DNA of 64,000 nucleotides from contig NZ_JAJHVV010000003.1 of the NCBI RefSeq assembly GCF_023145695.1, positions 310,001 through 374,000 of the forward strand. Direction: 5' to 3'. The position numbers were made by a program, and so were the translations under genes. The notes under the pieces are model-generated. The model was not told the DNA's origin. It did no database searches and saw only the letters and a list, made by a program, of their open reading frames with translations. Source of the DNA: Vibrio amylolyticus (GTDB lineage Bacteria > Pseudomonadota > Gammaproteobacteria > Enterobacterales > Vibrionaceae). Each line of letters opens with the position of its first letter. Within the stretch, counting starts at the first letter, position 1. Below are positions 53,276 to 61,782 of this stretch, piece after piece.

Positions 53276-54445
53276 ATGAAACTGATCAAAACCTACAATG
53301 CTATCTCTGCCAAAGGGCTCGATATTTTTCCAAGGGAGCACTATGAAGTATCGAGCGAGTGCAGCCACCCCGAGGCGATTTTACTTCGCAGTCAAAAACT
53401 CCATGAAGAACCGATTAGTGAAGGTCTGAAAGCCATCGCTCGCTGTGGTGCAGGGGTTAATAATATTCCAATTGATAAATGTACCGAACAAGGCATTGTG
53501 GTGTTCAATACACCAGGAGCGAATGCGAATGCGGTAAAAGAGTTGGTGCTCACAGGGCTCTTGTTGGCATCTCGAGATATTAATGAAGGTATCGCTTATT
53601 CACAAAGCCTAACCGATATGAGCGACGCCGATGCAATGGACAGGCTGCTTGAGAAAGAGAAGAAGCGATTCGCGGGTACCGAAATTAAAGGCAAGACGCT
53701 AGGCGTTATTGGCCTTGGCGCTATCGGTGCATCGGTTGCTAATACTGCGATAGACCTTGGAATGAAAGTGATTGGCTTTGATTCAGCATTGAGTGTCGAA
53801 GCAGCATGGCGATTATCAAGTGATATTCAACGAGCAGAAAACTTACAATCTTTAGTGGCCAAATGTGACTTTGTGACGGTACATGTTCCAGCGCTTAAAG
53901 CGACGTTAGGCCTAATAAACAGTGAGGTATTAGCCGCGGCCAAGCCTGGTATGGTGCTATTAAACTTTGCTCGTAAAGAGATTGTTGATACCGATGCTGC
54001 GATTACAGCACTTGAAAAGGGGCATTTAAGCAAATACGTATCTGATTTTCCAACGCCATCTTTGCTTGGGCGCGATAACGTAATATTAATGCCTCACATC
54101 GGCGCATCCACATCCGAAGCCGAGGAAAATTGTGCAATTATGGCGGCACATCAGCTCATTGATTTTCTAGAGAATGGTAATATCACCAACTCGGTCAACT
54201 TCCCCATCATCAAGCTTGAACGTACAGAAGGTTACCGTATCACGTTTGCCAATGACAACGTCCCTAAGGTTTTGGGTCATGTACTCTCACTATTAGCAGA
54301 TTTAAACATTAACGTGCTTGATATGCTCAATAAAAGCCGTAACGAAGTGGCATACACGATACTGGATGTCGAACAAGAGCCAACAGCTGAACTACTGGCT
54401 GCTTTGAGTGACGTAGAGCATGTGTTTAACGTTCGAGCCTTGTAG
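53276..54445 (+). CDS. serA: D-3-phosphoglycerate dehydrogenase, ACT-domain form
   Basis: A 389-residue NAD-dependent dehydrogenase for the first step of serine biosynthesis. The NAD fold has GVIGLGAIGASVANTAIDLG (about 142-161). The catalytic Arg is in LLNFARKEIVD (about 226-236) and the His in LMPHIGASTSEAEEN (about 270-284). A C-terminal ACT-like domain (about 320-389: VPKVLGHVLSLLADLNINV) suggests serine feedback. It is shorter than the large SerA with an intervening domain. It pairs with the alternative SerC upstream. Confidence 0.9.
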   Translation: MKLIKTYNAISAKGLDIFPREHYEVSSECSHPEAILLRSQKLHEEPISEGLKAIARCGAGVNNIPIDKCTEQGIVVFNTPGANANAVKELVLTGLLLASRDINEGIAYSQSLTDMSDADAMDRLLEKEKKRFAGTEIKGKTLGVIGLGAIGASVANTAIDLGMKVIGFDSALSVEAAWRLSSDIQRAENLQSLVAKCDFVTVHVPALKATLGLINSEVLAAAKPGMVLLNFARKEIVDTDAAITALEKGHLSKYVSDFPTPSLLGRDNVILMPHIGASTSEAEENCAIMAAHQLIDFLENGNITNSVNFPIIKLERTEGYRITFANDNVPKVLGHVLSLLADLNINVLDMLNKSRNEVAYTILDVEQEPTAELLAALSDVEHVFNVRAL

Positions 54446-54590
54446 TACTTGTGAGGCTGCCCTGAGGAATCCACGCTATGCAGGTCGTTGCTTATCGATG
54501 TTGTGGTAAGTTATTTTGTTGTATTGATAAGTCTGATAACATGGTGAGGTTCAATTAACGCTGAGTAAATAAATTAACAAGGAAAGTACT

Positions 54591-55196
54591 ATGCCAGTAG
54601 AGTCTAATGAAAACGCGACCACGGAAGAAGCGACCGCATTTGAACTTGCAATAGGTTTCGTTGTTTTATTCTCAGGCCCACTTTTAATGACCGCCTCTTT
54701 TTCTTCAGGGTTTTGGTTTTACGACATCGTTCCGAACTGGCTTGTAAAACTGATGCTTCTCATTGGTGGCCTCATTAGCCTAATTACGATCAACTGGAAA
54801 TGGACAGTCGCTACGTTCGGTGCGTTAACGCTCGCGTTTAACTATATGCCCGGCGGGGAAGATCCACTTGATACTTGGATCCCAATGATAAATTCTCCTC
54901 AGGTAGGAGATGTATATGCCGTGAACACTTTTTTGATGACCAACACTGAGCCCACCGATGACAACGCGTATGTGATTTACAGAGTGAGCCAATTCACAGA
55001 GTCAGATATCACCTTCAACAAGTCAGGGTTTCGATATACTCTCGACCACGTAAATGAAATGTTAAAAGATAAGAGTATTTACCAAATCCCCTATTATGAA
55101 GAAACATTTACCTTACCTAAGCATGAACTAATCGCCGCTATTCAAGAGCTAGAGATAGGTGGAGTGTTTAGAAATAAAAAGGGTTCCAAAGAGTGA
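54591..55196 (+). CDS. Membrane protein of unknown function
   Basis: A 201-residue protein with an acidic N-terminus (SNENATTEEATAFE), then three close hydrophobic segments: about 16-40 (LAIGFVVLFSGPLLMTASF), 46-63 (WLVKLMLLIGGLISLI) and 66-83 (WTVATFGALTLAFNYMP). A soluble C-terminal domain spans about 90-201. AAGGAAAG lies upstream. I recognise no family. It is transcribed after the serA gene but separated by 145 bases. Confidence 0.7.
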   Translation: MPVESNENATTEEATAFELAIGFVVLFSGPLLMTASFSSGFWFYDIVPNWLVKLMLLIGGLISLITINWKWTVATFGALTLAFNYMPGGEDPLDTWIPMINSPQVGDVYAVNTFLMTNTEPTDDNAYVIYRVSQFTESDITFNKSGFRYTLDHVNEMLKDKSIYQIPYYEETFTLPKHELIAAIQELEIGGVFRNKKGSKE

Positions 55197-55393
55197 AAAT
55201 TAGGTTTTTCTCGCTTGTCAGTTGACCTAGCTGAATCGAAGGTGGACAGAAGTTTGTTAGGGTATAAACACACCAACCCATTTTTAGATAAACTCTTGTA
55301 TATCAAAAGTTAACGTGAACAAAGGCCGTCAATTTGTAATATTCTCGTTATTCCCTTAGGGCTGCATGTGTCATCCATCCTCTCGGGCTCAGT

Positions 55394-55430
55394 ATCAAAA
55401 AAAGGACTGATATTACTAGTCAGCCCTTTT
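55394..55430 (-). terminator. Terminator of the small minus-strand gene
   Basis: AAAAGGGCTGA and TCAGTCCTTTT (minus-strand reading) pair with one mismatch, and further T residues follow. It lies 24 bases beyond the stop at 55454. Confidence 0.75.
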
Positions 55431-55453
55431 GAATTTATATTAACTCTAACTTT

Positions 55454-55648
55454 TTAAGATAATTCACTTTCTAGTTTAGCGATTTGTTTCCAACTTTGAG
55501 GGTATTTGTCCCCTAAAACAAGAAAGAAGCTTTTCATGTCCAAACTTTCTTGAACTGCTATCTCTGTAATTCTCGATAAATAAATTTCATCAGTTTCAAA
55601 GGAACGTATAGGGTTGCGTTCTAGAAAAAGTAATACTTCAGTTTTCAT
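55454..55648 (-). CDS. Small hypothetical protein, 64 residues
   Basis: A short helical protein starting MKTEVLLFLERNPIRSFE and ending IAKLESELS. The ATG at 55648 has AAGG nine bases upstream; the longer frame to 55726 lacks a ribosome site. A good terminator follows, which supports a real gene. No family is recognised. Confidence 0.55.
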   Translation of the reverse strand: MKTEVLLFLERNPIRSFETDEIYLSRITEIAVQESLDMKSFFLVLGDKYPQSWKQIAKLESELS

Positions 55649-55833
55649 TCTTATATGCCTTGTTATTTCGTTACTACAACAATAATCTAACATATGGTTC
55701 TTTCTCAAAACAGTAAAGCTCGTCATATTTTTCGAAAAGATATTTGGTAGATGATATGTGGTTCTAAATCGCCAGAAGAGGCAAGTTGATGCTTAACTTA
55801 CAAGCATAATTTTAATCGAAACCCTTTCATACC

Positions 55834-57042
55834 TTAGTGATTAATCCAATACTCACAAGCAAGATCAGCCACATTCATTTCAATATCGAAAGGAACTGGT
55901 TGCGGCTTTTTCTGTAGCGACTTAGCATCAAGAGCTATTTGCTCGAGGCTTAGAGTCTGAAGCGCTAAACCTAAATCCATAATCTCGATTGGGTTGCCAT
56001 CACCGGCAGATAGGTTAACTAGGTTCGCATCGGAAAGTATAAACAGTTCTTTATTAGCTCCTTCAATCTTGTAAGTGGTCACATGAGGGCGGATCTTGTC
56101 GGTGTGCTCGCTCATTGCTTTAAGTTCAGGTAGATTAATTTCACGCTGGAAGTGACCTGCGTTGGCAATAATTGTTTTATCGCGCATAAGTTCAAAGTGC
56201 TCTTTACGTAGAACATTGTCACGGCCAGTAATTGTGATGACCAGATCAGCGTCCGGTAGTGCCTCTTCAAGTGTTGATGTGTAGAAACCTTCCATATGAG
56301 CTTCTAGCTTGGTTAGTGAATTGCTTTCAACGACTGTTACGTGAGCGCCCATGCCACGCAGACGTTGAGCGGTACCAGAGCCACAGTAACCGTAACCAAT
56401 CACAACAACCTTCTTTCCGTGGAGCATAACGTTAGTTGCTCGCATAATACCATCTACAACAGATGAGCCAACGCCGAAACGGTTCTCTATAATACGCTTA
56501 GACATAGTATCGTTGATGATCAACGTAGGCCATTGATCGGATTTGAAATCTTCACGTAGACGGTTAGCGCCCGTTGTGGTCTCTTCTGTAGCGCCTATTA
56601 GCTTATTTTGCAGTTCTTTAAACTCAGGGTGATTAAATATGAGTTCGTGTAGGTCAGCACCGTTATCAGCAATGATATGAGGGCTAAAAGCTAGAACGTT
56701 TTCACAGAAACGCAGATGGTCTTCAAATGTTTCATCACGGCGAGCGAAAACATGGACCCCATAATCTTTAACGAGTGCTGCAGCAACTTCATCTTGTGTT
56801 GAGCTTGGTGAGCCTGTAATAGCGACCTTAGCGCCACCCTTGGTAAGTGCCTCAAGCCATACGCCAGTCTTTGCTTCTACGTGTAGGCAGATAGAGATAG
56901 TTAGGTCTGTAAATGGTTTCTCTTTCTCTAAACGCTCAATGAGGCTTCTCATAATTGGCATATGAGCGCGAGCCCAATCGATTCGTTTTGTTCCCAGTGG
57001 TGCAAGGCTTAAATCGGCAATGTCATGAATAATGTCAGTCAT
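55834..57042 (-). CDS. S-adenosylhomocysteinase-like hydrolase, divergent
   Basis: A 402-residue enzyme of the SAHH superfamily. Recognisable blocks: STQDEVAAAL (about 81-90), the catalytic-region GATEETTTGANRL (about 151-163), NDTMSKRIIENRFG (about 178-191), the NAD fold VVVIGYGYCGSGTAQ (about 215-229) and ANAGHFQREI (about 300-309). Two normally conserved residues differ: the Asp before Asn in the NDxxTKxxxDN motif is Glu (IEN), and the GHP motif is GNP (AGDGNPIEIMD). The C-terminal Lys/Tyr tail that closes over NAD in classical SAHH is absent, as in archaeal forms. Vibrios normally use Pfs/LuxS for SAH, so the true substrate may differ. It is divergent from a LysR gene. Confidence 0.8.
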   Translation of the reverse strand: MTDIIHDIADLSLAPLGTKRIDWARAHMPIMRSLIERLEKEKPFTDLTISICLHVEAKTGVWLEALTKGGAKVAITGSPSSTQDEVAAALVKDYGVHVFARRDETFEDHLRFCENVLAFSPHIIADNGADLHELIFNHPEFKELQNKLIGATEETTTGANRLREDFKSDQWPTLIINDTMSKRIIENRFGVGSSVVDGIMRATNVMLHGKKVVVIGYGYCGSGTAQRLRGMGAHVTVVESNSLTKLEAHMEGFYTSTLEEALPDADLVITITGRDNVLRKEHFELMRDKTIIANAGHFQREINLPELKAMSEHTDKIRPHVTTYKIEGANKELFILSDANLVNLSAGDGNPIEIMDLGLALQTLSLEQIALDAKSLQKKPQPVPFDIEMNVADLACEYWINH

Positions 57043-57191
57043 TTTATAGTTCTCTTAAGTGTTTATAGGGTACTAGCCAATAATCTGTTAAATTAGCCAC
57101 TGGAAAAACAAAGCTACATGGAAAGATTGTTTCTCTAGAAAAACGATGACGAGAAGGGTTTCAAAAAATCAACAGACCGAGTTAACGAACC

Positions 57192-58073
57192 ATGAAAAAC
57201 CTGAATTTGAATTTAGTCACTACATTTTGCACAGTGGTTAATCACAACTCGTTCTCACGGGCCGCTGATGAGCTAGTATTGTCTAAATCGGTGGTAAGTA
57301 AGCAGATACGCCAGCTAGAAAGTGAGTTGCAATGTACGCTCATACAGCGAACGACACGAACGCTGTCTCTAACAGAACATGGTCGCTACCTTTTTGAGCG
57401 CTATTCAAAGATTCTCGACGACATCAAAGATACGCACGATGTTATAGACCAAAGAAACGAAACCTTGAGTGGTTCGCTTAAGTTAAGACTTCCTATTGTG
57501 CTCGAGCATGATATGGACCTAATCCAAAAAATAAGCTCTTTCTCAAAGCGCTACCAAAGCGTTCAGCTTGATATTATTTATGGCTATGGGGTAGGTGATT
57601 TGGTTTCTGATGATATTGATTTAGCTTTTCACATAGGCGCTATTCCTGATAGTAGCTTTCGTTGCAGGAAGATAAAAAGCCTTGGAACGAAGGTGATTGC
57701 ATCCACCAACTATCTTCAAAATAATGGTACTCCTACGGTCCCCACTGACTTAAAAGACCATCGATGTATGAACTATCGAAGCTGTTTAACGAAAGATAAA
57801 TGGCGCTTCAATAGTAGTGATAATTCACATGAGTTTGTTGAGCTAAATTCTGTAATTCGCTCAGACTCAGAGAGAATGCTAGTGGAAATGGCCAAAAATG
57901 GCTTAGGCGTATCTTGTGCGCTTGATTTCCTCGTTAATGATTACATTGATGCGGGCGAGCTAGTAAGCTTACTAAATGATTACACTTGGTCTACCGACCT
58001 ATATATTGTTTACCCAAGTGCTATTGTCACATCAAATAAAGTTAGAGCATTTATCGATCACTTAACCAGTTAA
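57192..58073 (+). CDS. LysR-family regulator, probable regulator of the SAHH-like gene
   Basis: A 293-residue LysR protein. The N-terminal helix-turn-helix shows NSFSRAADELVLSKSVVSKQI (about 18-38, read in parts) and TLIQRTTRTLSLTEHGRYLF. The C-terminal effector domain (about 90-290) follows. The gene is divergent from the SAHH-like gene at 55834-57042 across 149 bases, which is the usual arrangement of a LysR activator and its target. The shared gap has TTTCTCTAGAAA (57130-57141), a possible half of a LysR box, though short and unproven. A terminator lies about 140 bases downstream. Confidence 0.88.
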   Translation: MKNLNLNLVTTFCTVVNHNSFSRAADELVLSKSVVSKQIRQLESELQCTLIQRTTRTLSLTEHGRYLFERYSKILDDIKDTHDVIDQRNETLSGSLKLRLPIVLEHDMDLIQKISSFSKRYQSVQLDIIYGYGVGDLVSDDIDLAFHIGAIPDSSFRCRKIKSLGTKVIASTNYLQNNGTPTVPTDLKDHRCMNYRSCLTKDKWRFNSSDNSHEFVELNSVIRSDSERMLVEMAKNGLGVSCALDFLVNDYIDAGELVSLLNDYTWSTDLYIVYPSAIVTSNKVRAFIDHLTS

Positions 58074-58212
58074 CCATCGTTATTTTGGGCACGCCAATGT
58101 GGTCAGGTCTTGCGTTTACCAAGTATTAGTTTTTGTATATCAAAGTCACCTGAACATATTTGTTCGAACCTTGAAGCGTAACGCATAAAGGGACTCATCT
58201 ACTGTAAATCAC

Positions 58213-58250
58213 AAAAGAAAGTCCCAGAGCAACCTCTCGGGACTTTCTTT
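58213..58250. terminator. Bidirectional terminator between lysR and flavodoxin-type gene
   Basis: AAAGAAAGTCCC and GGGACTTTCTTT are perfect arms around a 13-base loop; the T-rich arms serve both convergent genes. Confidence 0.8.
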
Positions 58251-58273
58251 CCATTCACAACTCATATGACTTA

Positions 58274-58843
58274 CTACTGTCGCTTATCGAGTCTCAGCAC
58301 CAATTCTGCAACACGCCGACCAAGATACTCAGCCGTTGCCACATCTGATGGATGAACGCTTCCATCAATACCTTGAGAGACGATGCCTGTTTGTGTACCA
58401 AGGCGATTCAAACCTTGAATGCCCGTGTTAGTGATCTTATCGAGTCCAAGCCAAATCATGCCGTGTTGGCTGGCTAGTGTTTGCATGTATTGAAGCGTAC
58501 AAGATTGATCGCCGTTCAATGCGCCGCCACTAGTAAATCCTGCGGCGATTTTATTCGCCCATTTTTGATGGCTCCATGAGTCGCTGCTCGCATCGGCGAA
58601 GGCTTTAAATTGAGCGGCTACGCCACCCATGTAGGTTGGGGAACCAAATAGTATGGCGTCACAATCGGCTAGCTCTTCCATTAGGTTTGAATTAACGAAA
58701 CGGCCTTCAATGATTTCACTTCCTTTAATTCGGTGAGACAAGATTTTTACGTTATTTTGTTGCTCAATACCTGAGGCAATAGCATTAGCAAGTTGGCCTG
58801 TAATGTCAGTTTGAGAGAAGTAAACGATAGCAATTTTAGACAA
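58274..58843 (-). CDS. Flavodoxin-fold NAD(P)H:quinone reductase-like protein (WrbA-type)
   Basis: A 189-residue flavoprotein. The FMN-phosphate loop is IVYFSQTDITGQLA (about 5-18). The flavodoxin-like blocks are ILFGSPTYMGGVAAQFKAF (about 66-84) and AAGFTSGGALNGDQSCTLQ (about 101-119). It resembles WrbA-type enzymes but with less strict motifs. Such enzymes reduce quinones by two electrons, preventing redox cycling. A near-consensus SoxR box in a 19-bp-spaced promoter lies upstream, in keeping with induction by redox-cycling agents. The gene is monocistronic. Confidence 0.88.
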   Translation of the reverse strand: MSKIAIVYFSQTDITGQLANAIASGIEQQNNVKILSHRIKGSEIIEGRFVNSNLMEELADCDAILFGSPTYMGGVAAQFKAFADASSDSWSHQKWANKIAAGFTSGGALNGDQSCTLQYMQTLASQHGMIWLGLDKITNTGIQGLNRLGTQTGIVSQGIDGSVHPSDVATAEYLGRRVAELVLRLDKRQ

Positions 58844-59206
58844 AATAATTTCCTTTCAAAAGGTTGTGATTTGAACCTGTGTATAGCCTAAAACCTCAAG
58901 CTAAGTTGAGGTCAATAACTATTTTGAAAAGAACTTATAAAAGAAAATTGAAGTGTAAATGTCAGTCGACGAAATGCGCTGAGAATAACGTTATTGCCGT
59001 ATTGTTCATAAATAGATTAAAACCTCACGGAGAAGAGAACTAAAAGCCTGAGTTTCATGGCTGTGTCTTTATTGTTAATGATTTTGGGGAATGTTTGCTC
59101 CCTACTATATAGGTCACAGATTTCTCGGTCGTTTTATTAGATAAAAGCATCAATAATAATCTCGATGTATTGACTTTTTCTTTACAGATATGGATGAGGA
59201 ACAGGG
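58844..59206. other. Intergenic region between divergent genes
   Basis: 363 bases without a convincing gene. Besides the SoxR promoter near its left end, it has the 12-bp palindrome AATAACGTTATT (58984-58995) and the leader of the amidotransferase gene at 59207. Confidence 0.5.
58885..58915 (-). promoter_or_regulatory. SoxR-type promoter of the flavodoxin-type gene
   Basis: CCTCAAGCTAAGTTGAGG (58894-58911) matches the SoxR box CCTCAAGTTAACTTGAGG in 16 of 18 bases. On the minus strand it lies between -35 TTGACC and -10 TAGGCT, which are exactly 19 bases apart, as in MerR/SoxR-activated promoters. The -10 is weak by itself, as usual for activated promoters. It ends 42 bases before the start codon. 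Confidence 0.75.
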
Positions 59207-59902
59207 ATGAAGATAGGGATCTTGGCGGCGGGAGATACGCCGCCGGCGTTAAAAGAACAATACCCAAGTTTTGCGCATATGACGTCGGATATGATTCATT
59301 CATACCTACCACGCGCAGAGTTTGAGTACTTCGATGTTAGAGACAATCAATTTCCTGAGCAATTGGATGAGATGGTTGCCTGGGTGATCACGGGCTCTGT
59401 TCATTGTGCGAATGAAGAGTTGCCGTGGATGCTTAAGTTAGAAGGTATTATTAAAGAACTTCATCAAAATAAACAGTGCTTAATTGGTATCTGCTTTGGG
59501 CATCAAATCATAGCGAAGGCACTCGGTGGCACGGTTGAGCAATTTAATGGGGGTTGGGGCGTCGGCTTACATAAATACCAGTGGCAAAATGAAAGTCATC
59601 AAACCTCATATTTACCCGCCTTTCACCAAGATCAAGTTGTCAAAGCTCCTAAGGGTGCAAAAGTTCTTATCTCTTCTACCTTCTGCAAAAATGCTGGGCT
59701 TCTTTATGGGGCTAATATCTTCACATGCCAGTTCCACCCCGAGTTCAGTAACGATTTCGAACAAGCTTTATTAAGCCTATTTGAAGGCAGCACTATCCCG
59801 ATGTCTGTTGCCGATAATGCCCATAATAGTTTGTCTGAAAGAGCTTCAGATAATCCAGTCGTCGGACGTTGGATAGGGGATTTAATCGCGAGTCGAGCAT
59901 AG
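59207..59902 (+). CDS. Class I glutamine amidotransferase-like protein
   Basis: A 231-residue protein of the GMP-synthase-type amidotransferase family. The nucleophile elbow is LIGICFGHQIIAKALGG (about 92-108), with Cys96. The His/Glu of the triad are in TCQFHPEFSNDF (about 174-185). It lacks a synthetase domain and is like the stand-alone GATases of unknown partner (YfeJ group). The upstream AACAGGG is a fair ribosome site. It probably hydrolyses glutamine or a gamma-glutamyl compound; the substrate is not shown by neighbours. Confidence 0.9.
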   Translation: MKIGILAAGDTPPALKEQYPSFAHMTSDMIHSYLPRAEFEYFDVRDNQFPEQLDEMVAWVITGSVHCANEELPWMLKLEGIIKELHQNKQCLIGICFGHQIIAKALGGTVEQFNGGWGVGLHKYQWQNESHQTSYLPAFHQDQVVKAPKGAKVLISSTFCKNAGLLYGANIFTCQFHPEFSNDFEQALLSLFEGSTIPMSVADNAHNSLSERASDNPVVGRWIGDLIASRA

Positions 59903-60069
59903 TGTTATTAACCATACTGTATAGTTTTCTTAACACTTGTTATCTATCGAATGAAGGCTTCTTTATCGACATATTGAACATTTAACGCCATCTTATGCGG
60001 CTATTGATGTCAGGCGACACTGGCATAAAAGGACGAAATAGTTAGATTTAGCGATAAGGACATTCAATT

Positions 60070-60684
60070 ATGGATAAAGACCATACTCTTCGAGAAAACC
60101 TACTGGCCTTGATTCTAGGTAGTGCTTTAGTGTCACTTGGGGTTATATTTTTTAATCAGGTTGGGTTACTGACCGGTGGTACAGCAGGGCTGTCCATTTT
60201 TGTCACCAAGATATCTGATTATTCATTCGGTCAGGTCTTTTTTATTCTCAACTTACCTTTTTATATCTTGTCAGTGACCCGAATGGGCTGGCGCTTCTCT
60301 ATTAATACCTTTATCGCTGTGAGTATCGTCTCGTTTGCCGTTGATCATCTCTATTACGTGATTCAAATATCTCACATAGAACCTTTGTACGCAGCTCTAT
60401 TAGGTGGTGGTCTCATTGGTATGGGAATGTTGGTGATATTTAGGCATAAGATGAGCCTAGGTGGATTCAATATTTTGGCCTTGTTCCTACAGGAACGTTT
60501 TGGCATTCGTGCGGGTAAAGTTCAAATGGGCTTAGATTGCTCGATAGTGATTATGTCGCTGTTCATCGTGAATATTGAGTTGATTGCGCTTTCTATTCTT
60601 GGTGCAATTGCCACCAACCTTATATTAGCCATGAATCATAAACCTGGTCGTTACCAAGCTATCATCGAAAAATCAGCGGCTTAG
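60070..60684 (+). CDS. YitT-family membrane protein
   Basis: A 204-residue membrane protein of the YitT/DUF161 family with about five hydrophobic segments. Family-typical blocks are LLTGGTAGLSIFVTKIS (about 35-51) and FRHKMSLGGFNILALFLQ (about 124-141). The C-terminal cytoplasmic DUF2179 domain of the full-length form is absent, so it is the short form. Function is unknown; transport has been proposed for relatives. Start ATG at 60070 with AAGGA upstream. Confidence 0.88.
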   Translation: MDKDHTLRENLLALILGSALVSLGVIFFNQVGLLTGGTAGLSIFVTKISDYSFGQVFFILNLPFYILSVTRMGWRFSINTFIAVSIVSFAVDHLYYVIQISHIEPLYAALLGGGLIGMGMLVIFRHKMSLGGFNILALFLQERFGIRAGKVQMGLDCSIVIMSLFIVNIELIALSILGAIATNLILAMNHKPGRYQAIIEKSAA

Positions 60685-60734
60685 TTTGCAAGTTGCGCTA
60701 GGCAGCACGTTTGATTCCGGTATATAACCTTCTA

Positions 60735-60773
60735 GAAAAACGCTCAGTTCCTTAATGAATTTGAGCGCTTTTT
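60735..60773. terminator. Bidirectional terminator between yitT-type and dgcA genes
   Basis: CGCTCA and TGAGCG flank a 15-base loop; a five-T run follows on the plus strand and an A-run precedes on the left, suiting termination from both convergent genes. Confidence 0.65.
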
Positions 60774-60777
60774 GTAT

Positions 60778-61767
60778 TCAGCTTTGAGGAACTAAAATCT
60801 GCCCAGATTGATACTTCAAGCCATCAGGCTCTTCCACGCCAAGCAATACAGGCCCATCAAGGTCTACAATCTCAGCTCGAGTCGCAATAGGCAGTGCCGC
60901 TTTCATTGCAATTGAAGTACCGAGCATGCAACCCACCATAATCGTTAAGCCGTGTTGGCGCGCTTGCTTTTCTAGCTCTAGCGCTTCGGTGAGCCCACCG
61001 GTTTTATCCAGCTTAATGTTGATCATCTCATAACAGCCAAGAAGCGAAGGTAGGTCTTCACTTACATGGCAACTTTCGTCAGCACACAGAGGGATAGGGT
61101 GCTCGATATGTCGTAGACACTCGTCTTCCCCTTTAGGGACCGGCTGCTCAATCATAGCAACTTGATACTCCGTTAATTGATGGAAGAGTTGCTGAAGTGG
61201 CAAGCCTAACCAGGCTTCGTTAGCGTCTAAGATCAGTTTTGCGTTAGGTGCTGCGCTGCGTACCGCGGCGACACGCTCAATGATCTGCTCGCCATCCAAT
61301 TTCACTTTTAGAAGCGTTGCCCCGAGTTGAACATAACCCTTTGCCTGTTCGGCCATGGCAGATGGAGAACTAACCGAGACCGTCATTGCCGTTTCTATTT
61401 GTGGTGAAACATCAAAGTGCGGGCTAGGAAATTGGCTATTAGCATGTAGAGCAGTCAGACGCCAAAGCGCAGAATCGATTCCGTTTCGCGCAGCACCCGC
61501 TGGCATCCGATCTTGGAGAAGCTGCTTGATAACGTCGACATTCGAATGGGGTTCTATAACTTGTAACGAACTGGCGAATTGTTGGATCTGTTCCATCACA
61601 GAATCCACCGACTCACCATAGCGAGCGTAGGGCGTGCATTCCCCAACGACTGTGTTTTCCTCATAATCAATAGTCACGCGTACAACATCTTGGTGCGTAC
61701 GCGTGCCACGAGAGATACTGAAAGGCCGAGCGAGTTTAATGGAAACGTGCTGAGCGGTGATCTTCAT
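60778..61767 (-). CDS. dgcA: Dipeptide epimerase-like / N-acyl-D-glutamate racemase DgcA
   Basis: A 329-residue enolase-superfamily enzyme. The catalytic Lys pair is in LLKVKLDGEQI (about 152-162), the metal ligands Asp/Glu in LILDANEAWLG (about 177-187), AMIEQPVPKG and LCADESCHV (about 229-237), and the second acid/base Lys in INIKLDKTGG. By sequence it resembles L-Ala-D/L-Glu epimerases. With the DUF1611 gene 15 bases upstream and the LysR gene before it, it matches the DgcA of the marine D-glutamate pathway, where N-acetyl-D-glutamate is racemised. AGGGAAG precedes the start. Confidence 0.88.
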   Translation of the reverse strand: MKITAQHVSIKLARPFSISRGTRTHQDVVRVTIDYEENTVVGECTPYARYGESVDSVMEQIQQFASSLQVIEPHSNVDVIKQLLQDRMPAGAARNGIDSALWRLTALHANSQFPSPHFDVSPQIETAMTVSVSSPSAMAEQAKGYVQLGATLLKVKLDGEQIIERVAAVRSAAPNAKLILDANEAWLGLPLQQLFHQLTEYQVAMIEQPVPKGEDECLRHIEHPIPLCADESCHVSEDLPSLLGCYEMINIKLDKTGGLTEALELEKQARQHGLTIMVGCMLGTSIAMKAALPIATRAEIVDLDGPVLLGVEEPDGLKYQSGQILVPQS

Positions 61768-61782
61768 TATTCTTCCCTATGC

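Noticed and set aside
58984..58995. AATAACGTTATT palindrome
   Set aside because: Only 12 bases, AT-rich and likely by chance in such DNA; not counted as an operator.
59055..59312. 85-codon minus-strand frame upstream of the amidotransferase gene
   Set aside because: More than a third lies antisense to the start of the amidotransferase gene, and it has no ribosome site.
60778..61767. Plain muropeptide L-Ala-D/L-Glu epimerase call
   Set aside because: The sequence alone would allow it, but the adjacent DUF1611 and LysR genes fit the D-glutamate pathway better.
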